A stretch of DNA of 64,000 bases from Bradyrhizobium sp. AZCC 1693 (GTDB lineage Bacteria > Pseudomonadota > Alphaproteobacteria > Rhizobiales > Xanthobacteraceae), in contig NZ_JAZHSD010000001.1 in NCBI RefSeq assembly GCF_036924745.1, positions 5,518,001-5,582,000 of the forward strand, written 5' to 3'. The notes below the pieces were generated by a model that saw only the letters and a list, made by a program, of their open reading frames with translations, was not told where the DNA came from and did not search any database. Numbering within the stretch: the first letter of the stretch is position 1; each line of letters opens with the position of its first letter. Shown in pieces: positions 7,736 through 16,975 of the stretch. Made by a program: the position numbers and the translations under genes.

Positions 7736-9877
7736 ATGAGCACCGAAGCCAGCGACGCCAGACCGACCGATCCTGGTCTCGAAGCGCTCGTGACGCTGCT
7801 GCATCTCCAGGGTGTCGCGGCCGATGCCGGACAAATCGCGCATCGGCTGGGAACGGACAAGATTGGCGCACCGGAGATGCTCCGGTGCGCCAGGGATCTC
7901 GGACTCAAGGCGCGTGCCTGCCGGATCGACTGGTCGCGGCTTGCGAGCACACCTTTGCCTGCCATCGCGTCCCTGCGCGATGGCGGGTTCCTGCTGGTCG
8001 CGAAGGCCGACGGGCAAAAGGTTCTGGTTCAGTCGCCGCTGGCACCCCGGCCGGCGTTGATGACCCGGGATGAGCTTCTGGCAGTCTGGGACGGCGGGCT
8101 GATGCTGATGACCCGCCGCGCCGGATTGTCGGACTTCACCAGACGGTTCAACATCACTTGGTTCTTGGGCGCGATCCACAAATATCGCTATCTCCTGAGC
8201 GAAGTCCTGCTCGCGTCGTTCTTCCTGCAGCTGCTCGGCCTGGTCTCGCCTTTGTTCTTTCAGGTCGTCATCGACAAGGTGCTGGTGCACCGCTCCTTGA
8301 GCACTCTCGACGTTCTCGTTCTCGGACTGGTCGCCATTTCGGTTTTCGAGACCGTGCTGGGAATTCTGCGGACCTATCTGTTCGCGCACACCACCAATCG
8401 CATCGACGTCGAACTCGGGGCGCGCCTTTTTCACCACCTGCTGGCTTTGCCAATGGCCTATTTCCAGGCGCGGCGTGTCGGCGATTCCATCGCGCGGGTG
8501 CGCGAACTGGAAAACATGCGCAATTTCCTCACCAGCTCGGCGCTTACGCTGGTCATCGACCTGTTGTTCACCTTCGTCTTTCTGGCGGTGATGTACTTCT
8601 ACTCACCGCTTTTGACCTGGATCGTGCTGGCTTCCTTCCCGTTCTATATCGCGATCTCGGCGGGGGCGACGCCGCTGTTTCGCCGTCGCCTGGATGAGAA
8701 ATTCCAGCGCGGCGCCGAGAACCAGGCCTTCCTGGTCGAGAGCGTGACCGGGATCGAGACGCTAAAGGCCATGGCGGTCGAGCCGCAGATGCAGCGCCGC
8801 TGGGAGGAACAGCTCGCCGGCTACGTCTCAGCGAGCTTCCGGGTCCTGAGCCTGGGCAACAGCGCGAGCCAGACGGTCCAGTTGGTCAACAAGATCGTCA
8901 CGGCTGGCATTCTTTATTGCGGCGCTAGGCTCGTGATCGACGGCAGCCTCTCCGTCGGCGAGCTCGTCGCCTTCAATATCCTGGCCGGAAGGGTGAGCGC
9001 GCCGGTGCTGCGTCTCGCCCAGATCTGGCAAGACTTTCACCAGGCCCGCCTGTCGATCGCGCGGCTGGGCGACATCCTCAACACGACCGCGGAGCCGGCC
9101 TATGCGGCGGGGCGCGCGCGGCTGCCGGCGATCCGCGGCGACATCAAATTCGACCACGTCTCGTTCCGCTATCGCATCGACGGCCAGGAAGTCCTGCACG
9201 ATGTCAGCGTCGACGTGCCAGCCGGCCAGACGATCGGCATTGTCGGCCCCTCCGGGTCCGGCAAGAGTACCATCACAAAGCTGGTCCAACGCCTCTACGT
9301 CCCGGAGCGCGGACGGGTGCTGGTGGATGGAATGGATATCGCAATGGCCGATCCCGCCTGGCTGCGCCGCCAGATCGGCGTGGTCTTGCAGGAGAACGTG
9401 CTGTTCAATCGCTCGGTGCGCGACAATATCGCGCTCGCAGACCCGGCAATGCCGATGGACCGCGTCATCGCGGCAGCGCAACTTGCTGGTGCGCACGAGT
9501 TCATCCTCGAGCTCGCCGAGGGCTACGACACCGTGGTCGGCGAGCGCGGATCTACCCTCTCGGGCGGCCAGCGCCAGCGCATCGCAATCGCGCGCGCGCT
9601 CGTCACCGATCCGCGCATCCTGATCTTTGACGAAGCGACCAGCGCCCTTGACTATGAAAGCGAGCGCATCATTCAGCAGAACATGACGGACATCGCCAAA
9701 GGGCGCACGGTACTGGTGATCGCGCACCGGCTCTCGACCGTACGGACGGCGGACCGCATCGTCACGCTCGATCGCGGCCGGCTGGTCGAGGACGGAAGCC
9801 ACGACATGCTGATCAAGACCGGCGGCCGTTATGCGTCACTGCATCGGTTGCAAGGGGGATTCCATGAGGTCGGCTAA
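7736..9877 (+). CDS. Type I secretion ABC transporter (HlyB-like)
   Basis: Inner-membrane exporter of 713 residues. The N-terminal 135 residues form a C39-peptidase-like domain that lacks the catalytic cysteine (GLEALVTLL where peptidases have the Cys motif), as in HlyB, so it should bind but not cleave the substrate. The six-helix ABC membrane domain spans about 155-430. The nucleotide-binding domain has Walker A GPSGSGKST near 503, signature LSGGQRQR near 607 and Walker B ILIFDEATSALD near 625. It lies 27 bp after the RTX gene and overlaps the membrane fusion gene by 14 bp, making a compact RTX export operon. The outer-membrane TolC partner is not in the window. Confidence 0.95.
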   Translation: MSTEASDARPTDPGLEALVTLLHLQGVAADAGQIAHRLGTDKIGAPEMLRCARDLGLKARACRIDWSRLASTPLPAIASLRDGGFLLVAKADGQKVLVQSPLAPRPALMTRDELLAVWDGGLMLMTRRAGLSDFTRRFNITWFLGAIHKYRYLLSEVLLASFFLQLLGLVSPLFFQVVIDKVLVHRSLSTLDVLVLGLVAISVFETVLGILRTYLFAHTTNRIDVELGARLFHHLLALPMAYFQARRVGDSIARVRELENMRNFLTSSALTLVIDLLFTFVFLAVMYFYSPLLTWIVLASFPFYIAISAGATPLFRRRLDEKFQRGAENQAFLVESVTGIETLKAMAVEPQMQRRWEEQLAGYVSASFRVLSLGNSASQTVQLVNKIVTAGILYCGARLVIDGSLSVGELVAFNILAGRVSAPVLRLAQIWQDFHQARLSIARLGDILNTTAEPAYAAGRARLPAIRGDIKFDHVSFRYRIDGQEVLHDVSVDVPAGQTIGIVGPSGSGKSTITKLVQRLYVPERGRVLVDGMDIAMADPAWLRRQIGVVLQENVLFNRSVRDNIALADPAMPMDRVIAAAQLAGAHEFILELAEGYDTVVGERGSTLSGGQRQRIAIARALVTDPRILIFDEATSALDYESERIIQQNMTDIAKGRTVLVIAHRLSTVRTADRIVTLDRGRLVEDGSHDMLIKTGGRYASLHRLQGGFHEVG

Positions 9878-11315
9878 ATCATCGGTGCGCGCCGAGCCTT
9901 CGCCACGAATCATCCCGTTTCGGCGTACGCGGCGGCGCGGCGAAGAGCTGGCATTTCTGCCAGCCGCGCTTGAAATCGTGGAAACGCCGCCGTCGCCGAC
10001 CGGCCGCGCGATCGGGAGCGCCATCATTCTCCTGTTCTGCCTGACGCTGATCTGGGCCTGGTGGAGCCCGATCGATATCGTTGCGTCGGCGACCGGAAAA
10101 ATCCTCCCCAGCGGCCGCGTCAAGGTCATTCAGCCGTTCGAGACCGGAGTAGTGCGTTCCATTCGGGTGCAGGATGGGCAGGCGGTCAAAGCAGGCCAAG
10201 TCCTGATCGAACTTGACCCGACCGCGAACGAAGCGGAGCGCGACCATTTGCGCAATGACTTGCTTGCCGAGCAGCTCAGCACCGCGCGGTTGCGAGCGGC
10301 ACTATTGGGCGGCGACGATCCCTTAGACGATTTCATGCCCCCTGCCGGAGCCGATCCTGAACTGATCGCTACCCAGCGACAGCTCTTGCTGAATCAGGTG
10401 ACCGAGCATCGGGCCAAGGTCGCCGCGCTCACCCGTCAACAGGCGCAGAAGGAAGCCGAGCATGCCACGACCGCGGCGACGATCCACAAGCTCGAGACGA
10501 TCATTCCAGTGATCAAGTGGCGCGTGGACATCCGCAAGACGCTGGTGGAAAGAGAGTTGGGCTCGAAGCTCAGCTATTTCGAGGTGTTGCAGCTCTTGGT
10601 CGAGCAACAGGAGGAGTTCAACGTTCAAAACAGCCGCCTGCATGAGACGGAGGCAGCCATTGCCGCGATACGCGAGACCCGTGGTCAGGCGGCGGCGGAA
10701 TATCGGCACACGATCTCCGACGACCTCGCCAAGGCCGAGCTGAAAGCCAAAGGCCTGGCCCAGGACCTGATCAAGGCCGAGCAAAAGACCAGGCTTCAGT
10801 TATTGACGGCACCGGTGGACGGCGTGGTGCAGCAGCTCGCGGTTCATACCGTCGGCGGCGTGGTCACGCCGGCGCAGCCCCTCTTGGTCTTGGTGCCGAG
10901 CGACAGCCGGCTGGAGATTGAGGCCATGGTGTCAAACAGCGACATCGGTTTCGTCCATGCTGGGCAACCGGCCGAGATCAAGGTCGATACCTTCAACTTC
11001 ACCCGCTACGGACTGCTGCACGGCGCGGTGCTCTCGGTCTCGCAGGACGCCGTGATCCGCGATCGTCAACAGGACCGCTCCGGCGAGCGAGCGCTCCGAG
11101 CTGCCAACGAGACCAGCGAGCCGAAAGGCCAGGAGCTGAACTACAGCGCCCGTATTTCGCTCGAGCGCACTCAGATGCAGATCGACGACAGGTTGGTCAA
11201 TCTATCGCCCGGCATGGCGGTGACGGTGGAGATCAAGACCGGTGCGCGGAGCATCCTGAGTTATCTCCTGTCGCCTTTGCTGCGCTACCGGCAGGAAACG
11301 TTGCGCGAGCGCTAG
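9864..11315 (+). CDS. HlyD-family membrane fusion protein of type I secretion
   Basis: Periplasmic adaptor of about 483 residues linking the ABC exporter to an outer-membrane channel. A short cytoplasmic N-terminus and one transmembrane segment (IGSAIILLFCLTLIWAWW) precede the lipoyl-like half motif GVVRSIRVQDGQAVKAGQ, a long alpha-helical hairpin rich in Gln, Glu and Ala, a second lipoyl half (LTAPVDGVVQQLAV) and a beta-barrel domain near the end. ATG 9864 is preferred because AAGGGGG lies just upstream; an in-frame ATG at 9831 lies further inside the transporter gene. The overlap with the exporter gene supports translation from one message. Confidence 0.93.
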   Translation: MRSAKSSVRAEPSPRIIPFRRTRRRGEELAFLPAALEIVETPPSPTGRAIGSAIILLFCLTLIWAWWSPIDIVASATGKILPSGRVKVIQPFETGVVRSIRVQDGQAVKAGQVLIELDPTANEAERDHLRNDLLAEQLSTARLRAALLGGDDPLDDFMPPAGADPELIATQRQLLLNQVTEHRAKVAALTRQQAQKEAEHATTAATIHKLETIIPVIKWRVDIRKTLVERELGSKLSYFEVLQLLVEQQEEFNVQNSRLHETEAAIAAIRETRGQAAAEYRHTISDDLAKAELKAKGLAQDLIKAEQKTRLQLLTAPVDGVVQQLAVHTVGGVVTPAQPLLVLVPSDSRLEIEAMVSNSDIGFVHAGQPAEIKVDTFNFTRYGLLHGAVLSVSQDAVIRDRQQDRSGERALRAANETSEPKGQELNYSARISLERTQMQIDDRLVNLSPGMAVTVEIKTGARSILSYLLSPLLRYRQETLRER

Positions 11316-11389
11316 GTGTGGAGCGACCTTCGCCTCCATTCCGAAAAAAGCCGCTCAAGGATTGAACGACCCCAAAGCAGAGAGGAACG

Positions 11390-11914
11390 ATGAATATTCT
11401 TTCCAAAGTGTTGCTCAGCGCCGTTTGGCTTGCCTCTGTTTTGCCTACCGTCGAGGCATCCTCACAAGCACCCCCAGCGTTTGACGTGCGTAATGCCACG
11501 GTAATCGCAACCCTTCACGCGGAAGGTGCTCAAATCTACGAGTGCAAACCCGATTCCTCCAAGTCTGCATCGCGGCCTCACGCGCTGACGTGGCAGTTCC
11601 GCGAGCCCATCGCCACGCTGATTATTGGCGGGCAATCAGTTGGGAGGCACTTCGCGGGCCCAAGCTGGGACTACATCGATGGCAGCGGCGTGAAGGGCCG
11701 GGTGGTCGCGAGTGCGCCCGCGGCTACCTCCAATGATATTCCGTGGTTGGAAATCGAGGTTGTGGACCATCGCAACGATGGCATCCTGTCCGATGCGACA
11801 ACCGTCCAGCGCACCAACACCAGGGGCGGGGTCGCGCAAGGATCGTGCGAAACAGCCGGCCAATATCTCATCATCCCGTACGCCGCGGATTACGTGTTTC
11901 TGCGCAAGAGTTGA
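11390..11914 (+). CDS. DUF3455 family secreted protein
   Basis: Small exported protein of 174 residues with an N-terminal signal peptide (LLSAVWLASVLPTVEASS). The body has features I associate with DUF3455: HAEGAQIYECK, a central GPSWDYIDGSGVKGRV and IPWLEIEVV, and a late cysteine in QGSCETAG. The function of the family is not established. The SD is GAGAGGAACG before ATG 11390. It follows the secretion genes by 74 bp on the same strand but has its own spacing, so membership of that operon is uncertain. Confidence 0.75.
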   Translation: MNILSKVLLSAVWLASVLPTVEASSQAPPAFDVRNATVIATLHAEGAQIYECKPDSSKSASRPHALTWQFREPIATLIIGGQSVGRHFAGPSWDYIDGSGVKGRVVASAPAATSNDIPWLEIEVVDHRNDGILSDATTVQRTNTRGGVAQGSCETAGQYLIIPYAADYVFLRKS

Positions 11915-12108
11915 CGATGTGGCTCCCGAATTCATCCCGAGTGGCACGCTAGACTTCTTGGTCGTCCAGAAGCGGAAGTCGCTCCCTTTTCGTCCCGTCA
12001 TTTCTGCGTGGGCGCGTCGCAGGGCTTCTTTTGACCTGGAGACGGAGGTTCGGCAAAGGCCGCGGTGCCCATAACTGCCGACAGCGCACTGATGCACCCC
12101 AGGCTATT

Positions 12109-13101
12109 TCACCTTGGATGGGATGCGTTCGCACGGGCGCCGAGCCGCCAGGCCGAAGGCGGCACGCCCATCATCTTCTTGAAGGCGCGGCTGAACGCGG
12201 CTTCGGACTCGTAGCCGATCTCGGCGGCGATCGTCGCCATGTTGGCATTGCCCCGGTTCAGCATCTCGGAGGCGACCTGCATCCGCCACTTGGCGAGATA
12301 ATGCATCGGGGGAATCCCGACGAATAGCATGAACCGTTCGGCCAGCACAGTGCGCGAGGCGCCGCATTGCCGCGCCAGTCCCTCGATGGTCCAGTTGAAT
12401 GACAGCCGGGCGTGGATCAGTCCCAGTGCCTTGCCGACCGCGGGATCGCGCAAGCCCGCAAGCCATCCGGCGTCCTGCTGCGGCAACGTCTCGATATAAC
12501 GCCGCACCACGTCGATGAACATCAACTCGCTAAGCTTGGTTAGCACGCTTTCGCTGCCGGCGCGTTTGTCGGCAACTTCAGCAACTGCAAAGTGGATGAA
12601 CTGGCCAAGCCAGCCTGCGTCATTCTTGCGCGGGTCGCCGGCTTTCAGCATCGGCGGCAGCGCCTCGAGCAGCGGGTTGAATGGCCTGGAATCGCAAGCG
12701 AGGTAACCGCATACGAGCTTGGCCGATACCGTCCCGCCATTCATGAGATTGATGTGGAAGGGAAGCTGGCCGGCCTCGGCTATATCGATCATGTCAGCCG
12801 TGGGCGGATCCGCGCGCATGCCGGCGTCGCTCGACATCACGTGCGGATCGGCATTGGTGAACATGACGACTTCGCCGGCCTCGAGGGAAACCGGCTCCCC
12901 GCCGTCGAGGCTGGCGAAGCAGCGTCCCGCCGTCACGACATGATAGGCGATGAGATGATCGGCTCCGGGCAGGATTTTCGGCAGGATCAGGTCGCGCGCA
13001 GGAGAATGAACCGACCACGGCTCCTGCGCGGCGATATCGAAATACGCAGCGCCAGTGAGCCGCACGGTCTTGAGGACATCAGACAGGGTATCCGTCGCCA
13101 T
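12109..13101 (-). CDS. AraC-family transcriptional regulator with cupin domain
   Basis: Regulator of 330 residues. The N-terminal half is a cupin-type ligand domain (HVVTAGRCFASLDGGEPVSL, then a VMFTNADPHVM segment), and the C-terminal hundred residues hold two helix-turn-helix motifs, SRTVLAERFMLFVGIPPMHY and ATIAAEIGYESEAAFSRAF, ending in the usual GVPPSAWR. The arrangement matches AraC regulators with an AraC_binding_2/cupin_6 sensor. It is transcribed away from the GFA gene, with about 300 bp between, and may control that gene (inference). The effector cannot be read from the sequence. Confidence 0.92.
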   Translation of the reverse strand: MATDTLSDVLKTVRLTGAAYFDIAAQEPWSVHSPARDLILPKILPGADHLIAYHVVTAGRCFASLDGGEPVSLEAGEVVMFTNADPHVMSSDAGMRADPPTADMIDIAEAGQLPFHINLMNGGTVSAKLVCGYLACDSRPFNPLLEALPPMLKAGDPRKNDAGWLGQFIHFAVAEVADKRAGSESVLTKLSELMFIDVVRRYIETLPQQDAGWLAGLRDPAVGKALGLIHARLSFNWTIEGLARQCGASRTVLAERFMLFVGIPPMHYLAKWRMQVASEMLNRGNANMATIAAEIGYESEAAFSRAFKKMMGVPPSAWRLGARANASHPR

Positions 13102-13399
13102 CTTCTGCCGCTCGACCCAGGGTTCGGTTGTGTATCGTACCGATTAGGTAGTCAGAGTACGCGATCCGTTCAACGGCTTCGCAATTTCCGGACGCCTGAT
13201 CAAGCAAGCCGGACGCTAGGTCAAGCAGCGACACTTCAATTGACTTCCGGTGAAATCGATTGATCAAGTGCAGATTAAGCCCGGGACGCCCTGTCAAGCA
13301 ATGCGAACGCGAAATCATTCAGTTCGGCGCCGGACCGCAGTAAGACGGCGGCGCGGACACGAGGCAATCGTCCTCGGCGTGAACAAGGAGACGAACATC

Positions 13400-13825
13400 A
13401 TGACGACGCATAAGGGCAAATGCTTTTGCGGCGCGGTCGAAGTTGAAGTGCAAGGCGCGCCCGAAGCCATGGGCTACTGCCACTGCTCATCCTGCCGGTC
13501 GTGGTCGGCAGCGCCGGTGAATGCATTCACGCTCTGGAAGCCGCAGAACGTGGCAATTACGAAGGGCGCGGAGTTTCTCGGCAGGTTCATGAAAACCGAG
13601 ATGAGCAACCGGCAGTTCTGCAAGCGCTGCGGCGGCCACCTGATGACCGACCATCCGCCGCTCGGGCTGGTCGACGTATACGCCGCCACGATTCCGACGC
13701 TGAAATTCAGCCCGGGCGTCCACGTCAACTACGCCGAAACGGTGCTGCCGATGAAGGACGGGCTGCCGAAGCTGAAGGATTTTCCGGCAGAATTGGGAGG
13801 CACCGGTGTGGCCGTTCCTGAATAA
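13400..13825 (+). CDS. GFA-family zinc protein (glutathione-dependent formaldehyde-activating enzyme-like)
   Basis: Small zinc-binding protein of 141 residues. All expected cysteines of the GFA (CENP-V/Gfa) fold are present: C8 and C10 (KCFCG), C27, C29 and C32 (CHCSSC), and C74 and C77 (CKRCGGH). Founding members were described as accelerating formation of S-hydroxymethylglutathione, but most homologues have no proven substrate. AAGGAG upstream fixes the start at ATG 13400; the frame is open further upstream but without support. No formaldehyde oxidation genes lie nearby, so the specific role is open. Confidence 0.88.
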   Translation: MTTHKGKCFCGAVEVEVQGAPEAMGYCHCSSCRSWSAAPVNAFTLWKPQNVAITKGAEFLGRFMKTEMSNRQFCKRCGGHLMTDHPPLGLVDVYAATIPTLKFSPGVHVNYAETVLPMKDGLPKLKDFPAELGGTGVAVPE

Positions 13826-13892
13826 TCCGGTGGCCTGGACTTTGGTCGCGCTGATCATATCCAGCGTCGGTCTGTATCATGATCTGCACTGA
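13806..13892 (+). CDS. Candidate 28-residue membrane peptide overlapping the GFA gene end
   Basis: A short frame starting at GTG 13806 encodes 28 residues with one hydrophobic segment (AWTLVALIISSVGLYH), enough for a single membrane span. GGGAGG at 13795-13800 sits five bases before the GTG, one of the better ribosome-binding sites in the window. The start lies inside the last codons of the GFA gene in another frame, so translation could be coupled. No homologue is recalled and chance cannot be excluded. Confidence 0.35.
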   Translation: MWPFLNNPVAWTLVALIISSVGLYHDLH

Positions 13893-14035
13893 GCAAGTCT
13901 GTTTGCGGCGTATCACTGCGACTTCGCTGCTGTCTGCCCGTCAGATATCAATCAAATCATCTGATGACCTCGCTTGCCCGTGTCGAACGATCGGCCCGGA
14001 TCATGGAAACTATTGACCTGCAAAGGAGACAACTC

Positions 14036-14551
14036 ATGGATCTCATCACGTTCAAAAACACCCAAGGGCCAATCAAGGCACGTTACGCCGGCGAGGCAGA
14101 GGAAGCCCTTCTCACATTGAAGGCCGCCGGCGCGGCAGACGACTCTGCCGTTCTCTGCAAGGTGGAAACAGGCCGCGGGTTGGCTGTCGCCGGCATTCAT
14201 CCAAAATGCGGTGGTACGGGTCTCGAACTCTGCTCGGGCGACATGCTGCTGGAGGCATTGGTCGCCTGCGCCGGCGTGTCGATGCGCGCTGCCGCCGCCG
14301 TCCTCGACATCCCCGTGAGATCGATCAAGGTCAGCGCCGAGGGTGACGTTGACCTGCGAGGCACCCTCGGGATTAGCGACGACGTTCCCGTTGGCTTCAA
14401 GGAAATCAGGCTGGCGTTCGAGGTCGATGCCGACGCATCTCGGGCACAACTTGATCAGCTCGCGGAACTCACTGACAAATATTGCGTCGTGTTTCAAACC
14501 ATCCAGGGCCGCCCCACGACCAGCGTCAGCATCAGCCGCAGTCAGCCTTAG
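14036..14551 (+). CDS. OsmC-family peroxide reductase-like protein
   Basis: Protein of 171 residues with the OsmC/Ohr fold. The two redox cysteines are visible: C78 in LVACAGVSMRAAA and C150 in TDKYCVVFQTI, matching the peroxidatic and resolving positions of OsmC. Such enzymes reduce organic hydroperoxides in the cytoplasm. AAAGGAGA just before ATG 14036 decides the start. Its 3' end overlaps the convergent reductase fragment by about 20 bp. Confidence 0.85.
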   Translation: MDLITFKNTQGPIKARYAGEAEEALLTLKAAGAADDSAVLCKVETGRGLAVAGIHPKCGGTGLELCSGDMLLEALVACAGVSMRAAAAVLDIPVRSIKVSAEGDVDLRGTLGISDDVPVGFKEIRLAFEVDADASRAQLDQLAELTDKYCVVFQTIQGRPTTSVSISRSQP

Positions 14552-14738
14552 ACGAGCGGATCTCGATCGGGTCGCGCCCCTTTACGGGCAGGCGCACCAC
14601 CGCGCCGTCGCGGTTGATCGCCTCGGCCTCAGTCGGCAAGCAGACCAGCGTCGCGTTGTGCCCCGCCATCGCAAGCTTCGTGGCGAGGAGCGAACCGTAG
14701 GAAGCTCCAAGAAGGAGAACACTAAAGCTCGATGTCAT
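14532..14738 (-). pseudogene. N-terminal fragment of a ketopantoate reductase-like protein
   Basis: The 68 residues match the start of a 2-dehydropantoate 2-reductase/ApbA-like NAD(P)-binding domain: FSVLLLGASYGSLLATKLAMAG is the Rossmann beta-alpha-beta start, followed by TLVCLPTEAEAI. Full-length relatives have about 300-400 residues, so most of the gene is missing and the frame stops where it meets the OsmC gene. It may be the scar of a rearrangement that brought the OsmC gene here. Assignment rests on the glycine-rich motif and recall of the family. Confidence 0.6.
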
Positions 14739-14768
14739 CGCTTGCTCCAGGGTTGGAGGGGATGCGGA

Positions 14769-15521
14769 CTAGCTCGCAGGCCTGTTACGCGCCGCGCGCT
14801 CGCCATTCTCTGGGTCGCGGCCGATGGTTTGTGACGCCGCCTCATACTTCTTCAGAAGGTGATCGAAGAGAATCGATCCCAGCTCCTGGCCGTCGCGGTT
14901 GCGCAAGGCGTCGAGCATCAGCTCGTGCTCTCTCATGGCTTCGCCCCAGCGGTCGCGGACGATGGTGTTGGCCGAATAGCGAAACTGGCGCATTCGCGCG
15001 GTGAAACCTACGTAGGTCTCCTTCAACGCGGGGTTTCGCGCAGCTTCGACGATGCTCAGGTGGATCGCCTGGTTGAGGCGGAAATAGGCGGGCAGCTCGC
15101 GCCGCATATAGCAGCCGTACATGTCGTAATGCAGGCGCTCGATCGCAGCGATCTCCGCGTCCGTGATGCGCGCACAGGCGAGCCGCCCGGCCGCGGACTC
15201 GAGGGCGGCGAGGACTTCGAACAGATTCCGGACGTCCTCTTCGGTGAAACAGCGAACTCGGGCGCCCCGATTGCGCCGCAGCTCGACCAGGCCTTCGGCC
15301 GCCAGAACCTTCAAGGCTTCCCGGAGAGGCGTCCGCGAGACACCGATCTCGGCGCAAAGCTCTTTTTCGGGAACCCGTGCGGCCGGCGGCAGCCGCCCCT
15401 CGACGATCAGGTCGCGCAGGCGCGACAGCACCTCGTCGTGAAGGGTATCGCCCTCGCGCTCCTTCGAATTAACGGCGGAGCAGTTCGGAGCTTGACCGTA
15501 ATGCAAAATTGTTTCCGTCAC
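14769..15521 (-). CDS. GntR-family regulator, FCD subfamily
   Basis: Regulator of 250 residues. The N-terminal winged helix includes VLSRLRDLIVEGRLPP, the recognition region EIGVSRTPLREALKVLAAEG and LVELRRNRGARV. The C-terminal all-helical FCD domain carries the metal-ligand histidines in the AIHLSIVEAARN and EHELMLDAL regions. It is divergent from the aminotransferase-TRAP operon with 189 bp between starts, so it most likely represses that operon and itself. Several inverted repeats lie in the shared region. Its ligand is presumably an organic acid intermediate of that operon (inference). Confidence 0.9.
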   Translation of the reverse strand: MTETILHYGQAPNCSAVNSKEREGDTLHDEVLSRLRDLIVEGRLPPAARVPEKELCAEIGVSRTPLREALKVLAAEGLVELRRNRGARVRCFTEEDVRNLFEVLAALESAAGRLACARITDAEIAAIERLHYDMYGCYMRRELPAYFRLNQAIHLSIVEAARNPALKETYVGFTARMRQFRYSANTIVRDRWGEAMREHELMLDALRNRDGQELGSILFDHLLKKYEAASQTIGRDPENGERAARNRPAS

Positions 15522-15588
15522 GTTCGCGGCGCTCCGCGGGAAAGGTTCTCAGACTCCATTATCTCACGAAGGATGGCGGGCGACATTA

Positions 15589-15667
15589 GACAAGATGTCG
15601 AAAATCCGGACCATTGTCGCAGACTTGTACTCCATTCTTTCGTTCCGCGACGAAGGAATGCATGCAA
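15589..15667. promoter_or_regulatory. Candidate operators between GntR and the aminotransferase operon
   Basis: Three symmetric elements lie here: GACAAGATGTC (15589-15599), TTCGT-6 bp-ACGAA (15639-15654) and TGCATGCA (from 15658). FCD-type GntR proteins bind short palindromes in divergent intergenic regions, so any of these could be the site. TGCATGCA recurs upstream of two other operons associated with GntR genes in this window. Which element is used cannot be decided by eye. Confidence 0.45.
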
Positions 15668-15710
15668 GATTTGGCTGAGCAAAAGGCTGCGCGACTGCGA
15701 AGGAATTCCA

Positions 15711-16901
15711 ATGAGCTATCAGCCCGGCCGTCATTTCCTGCAGATCCCCGGCCCGACCAACACGCCTTTGCCAGTACTTGCCGCGATCGGCAGGCCGACG
15801 ATCGACCATCGCGGGCCGGAATTCGGGACGCTCGGGCGTGACGTTCTGTCGGGCATCAGAACCATCTTCAAAACGACGAACCCGGTCGTGATCTATCCGG
15901 CCTCGGGCACGGGGGCGTGGGAGGCCGCGCTCGTCAACACGCTCTCGCCTGGCGACCGCGTGCTGATGTTCGAAACGGGTTGGTTCGCCACTTTGTGGAA
16001 CCGCATGGCGACGAAGCTCGGGCTGGCTCCGGAGTTGATCAAGGGCGACTGGCGCTCCGGCGTGAATGCAGACGCGGTCGAAACGCGCCTGCGGGAGGAC
16101 AGAGCGCGGGAGATCAAGGCGGTCGCCGTCGTGCACAACGAAACTTCGACGGGCGTGACCTCGAACATTGCCGCCGTGCGGCGCGCGATCGACAGATCGG
16201 GCCATCCGGCGTTGCTTCTTGTCGATACGATTTCGTCGCTCGGTTCGATCGACTATCGCCATGATGAATGGGATGTGGACGTGACCGTCGGCGGCTCGCA
16301 GAAGGGCTTGATGCTGCCGCCTGGCCTTTCCTTCAACGCCGTGTCCGACAGGGCGCTCGCCGCATCGAAGCGTGCAAGGCTGCCGCGTTCGTTCTGGGAC
16401 TGGGACGACATGCTGGCGAGCAACACGAACGGCTATTTCCCCTATACGCCGGCGACCAACCTCCTGCAGGGTCTGAAGGTCGCGATCGAGATGCTGCACC
16501 AGGAGGGACTCGACAACGTCTTTCGCAGGCATCAGCGCGCGGCCGAGGCGACCCGGCAGGCGGTGCGCCATTGGGGCTTCGAGATCCAGTGCGACAACGA
16601 CGAAGAGTATTCCTCCTCGCTGACGGCCGTGCGCCTGCCGGAGGGCCACTCGGCCGACGCGCTGCGTGCGGACATTCTCGGGCGCTGCAACATGTCGCTC
16701 GGCAACGGGCTCGGCCCGCTCGCCGACAAGGTGTTCCGCATCGGCCATCTCGGCGACTTCCATGATCTCATGGTGACGGGAGCGCTGTCGGGCGTAGAGA
16801 TCGGCCTGAAAGCCCGTGGCATTCCATACCACCCAGGGGGCGTCGATGCGGCAATGAGTTACCTCGCCGGTAACGCGGGGGCGCCCGCGGAGGCTGCCTG
16901 A
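15711..16901 (+). CDS. Class V aminotransferase (serine/aspartate-glyoxylate aminotransferase-like)
   Basis: PLP enzyme of 396 residues. It opens with the family signature IPGPTNTPLPVLAAI, has the SGTGAWEAAL cofactor-binding loop, the VDTISSLGSIDY segment with the PLP-contacting aspartate, and the Schiff-base lysine K198 in GGSQKGLMLPP. This pattern fits SgaA-type serine-glyoxylate aminotransferases and relatives using other amino donors, such as aspartate-glyoxylate BhcA. Bhc partner genes are absent. ATG 15711 has AAGGA upstream; the frame is open far upstream but antisense to the GntR gene. It starts an operon with TRAP transport genes, which suggests amino-group transfer on the imported compound or its breakdown product. 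Confidence 0.88.
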   Translation: MSYQPGRHFLQIPGPTNTPLPVLAAIGRPTIDHRGPEFGTLGRDVLSGIRTIFKTTNPVVIYPASGTGAWEAALVNTLSPGDRVLMFETGWFATLWNRMATKLGLAPELIKGDWRSGVNADAVETRLREDRAREIKAVAVVHNETSTGVTSNIAAVRRAIDRSGHPALLLVDTISSLGSIDYRHDEWDVDVTVGGSQKGLMLPPGLSFNAVSDRALAASKRARLPRSFWDWDDMLASNTNGYFPYTPATNLLQGLKVAIEMLHQEGLDNVFRRHQRAAEATRQAVRHWGFEIQCDNDEEYSSSLTAVRLPEGHSADALRADILGRCNMSLGNGLGPLADKVFRIGHLGDFHDLMVTGALSGVEIGLKARGIPYHPGGVDAAMSYLAGNAGAPAEAA

Positions 16902-16975
16902 GCAATCAAAGCGCCGCTTTCTCAGAAGCGCGGCGACGGATCCACCCACTCGCAAAGGGAGTAGAGGGAGTGCAT

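Noticed and set aside
5951..8437. An 828-codon open frame on the minus strand opposite the RTX and transporter genes
   Set aside because: It is the antisense of GC-rich repeat DNA. Its composition mirrors the RTX repeats and it has no recognisable domain, while the plus-strand genes have clear motifs and ribosome-binding sites.
8828..9802. Minus-strand frame opposite the HlyB-like ATPase domain
   Set aside because: It is a shadow of a gene whose Walker and signature motifs are on the plus strand.
14859..15710. Long in-frame upstream extension of the aminotransferase frame
   Set aside because: It is antisense to the GntR gene with no SD or homology. The conserved start and AAGGA lie at 15711.
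15711..16901. Assigning the aminotransferase to the beta-hydroxyaspartate cycle (BhcA)
   Set aside because: The family similarity is real, but the dehydratase, aldolase, iminosuccinate reductase and IclR genes of that cycle are absent here.
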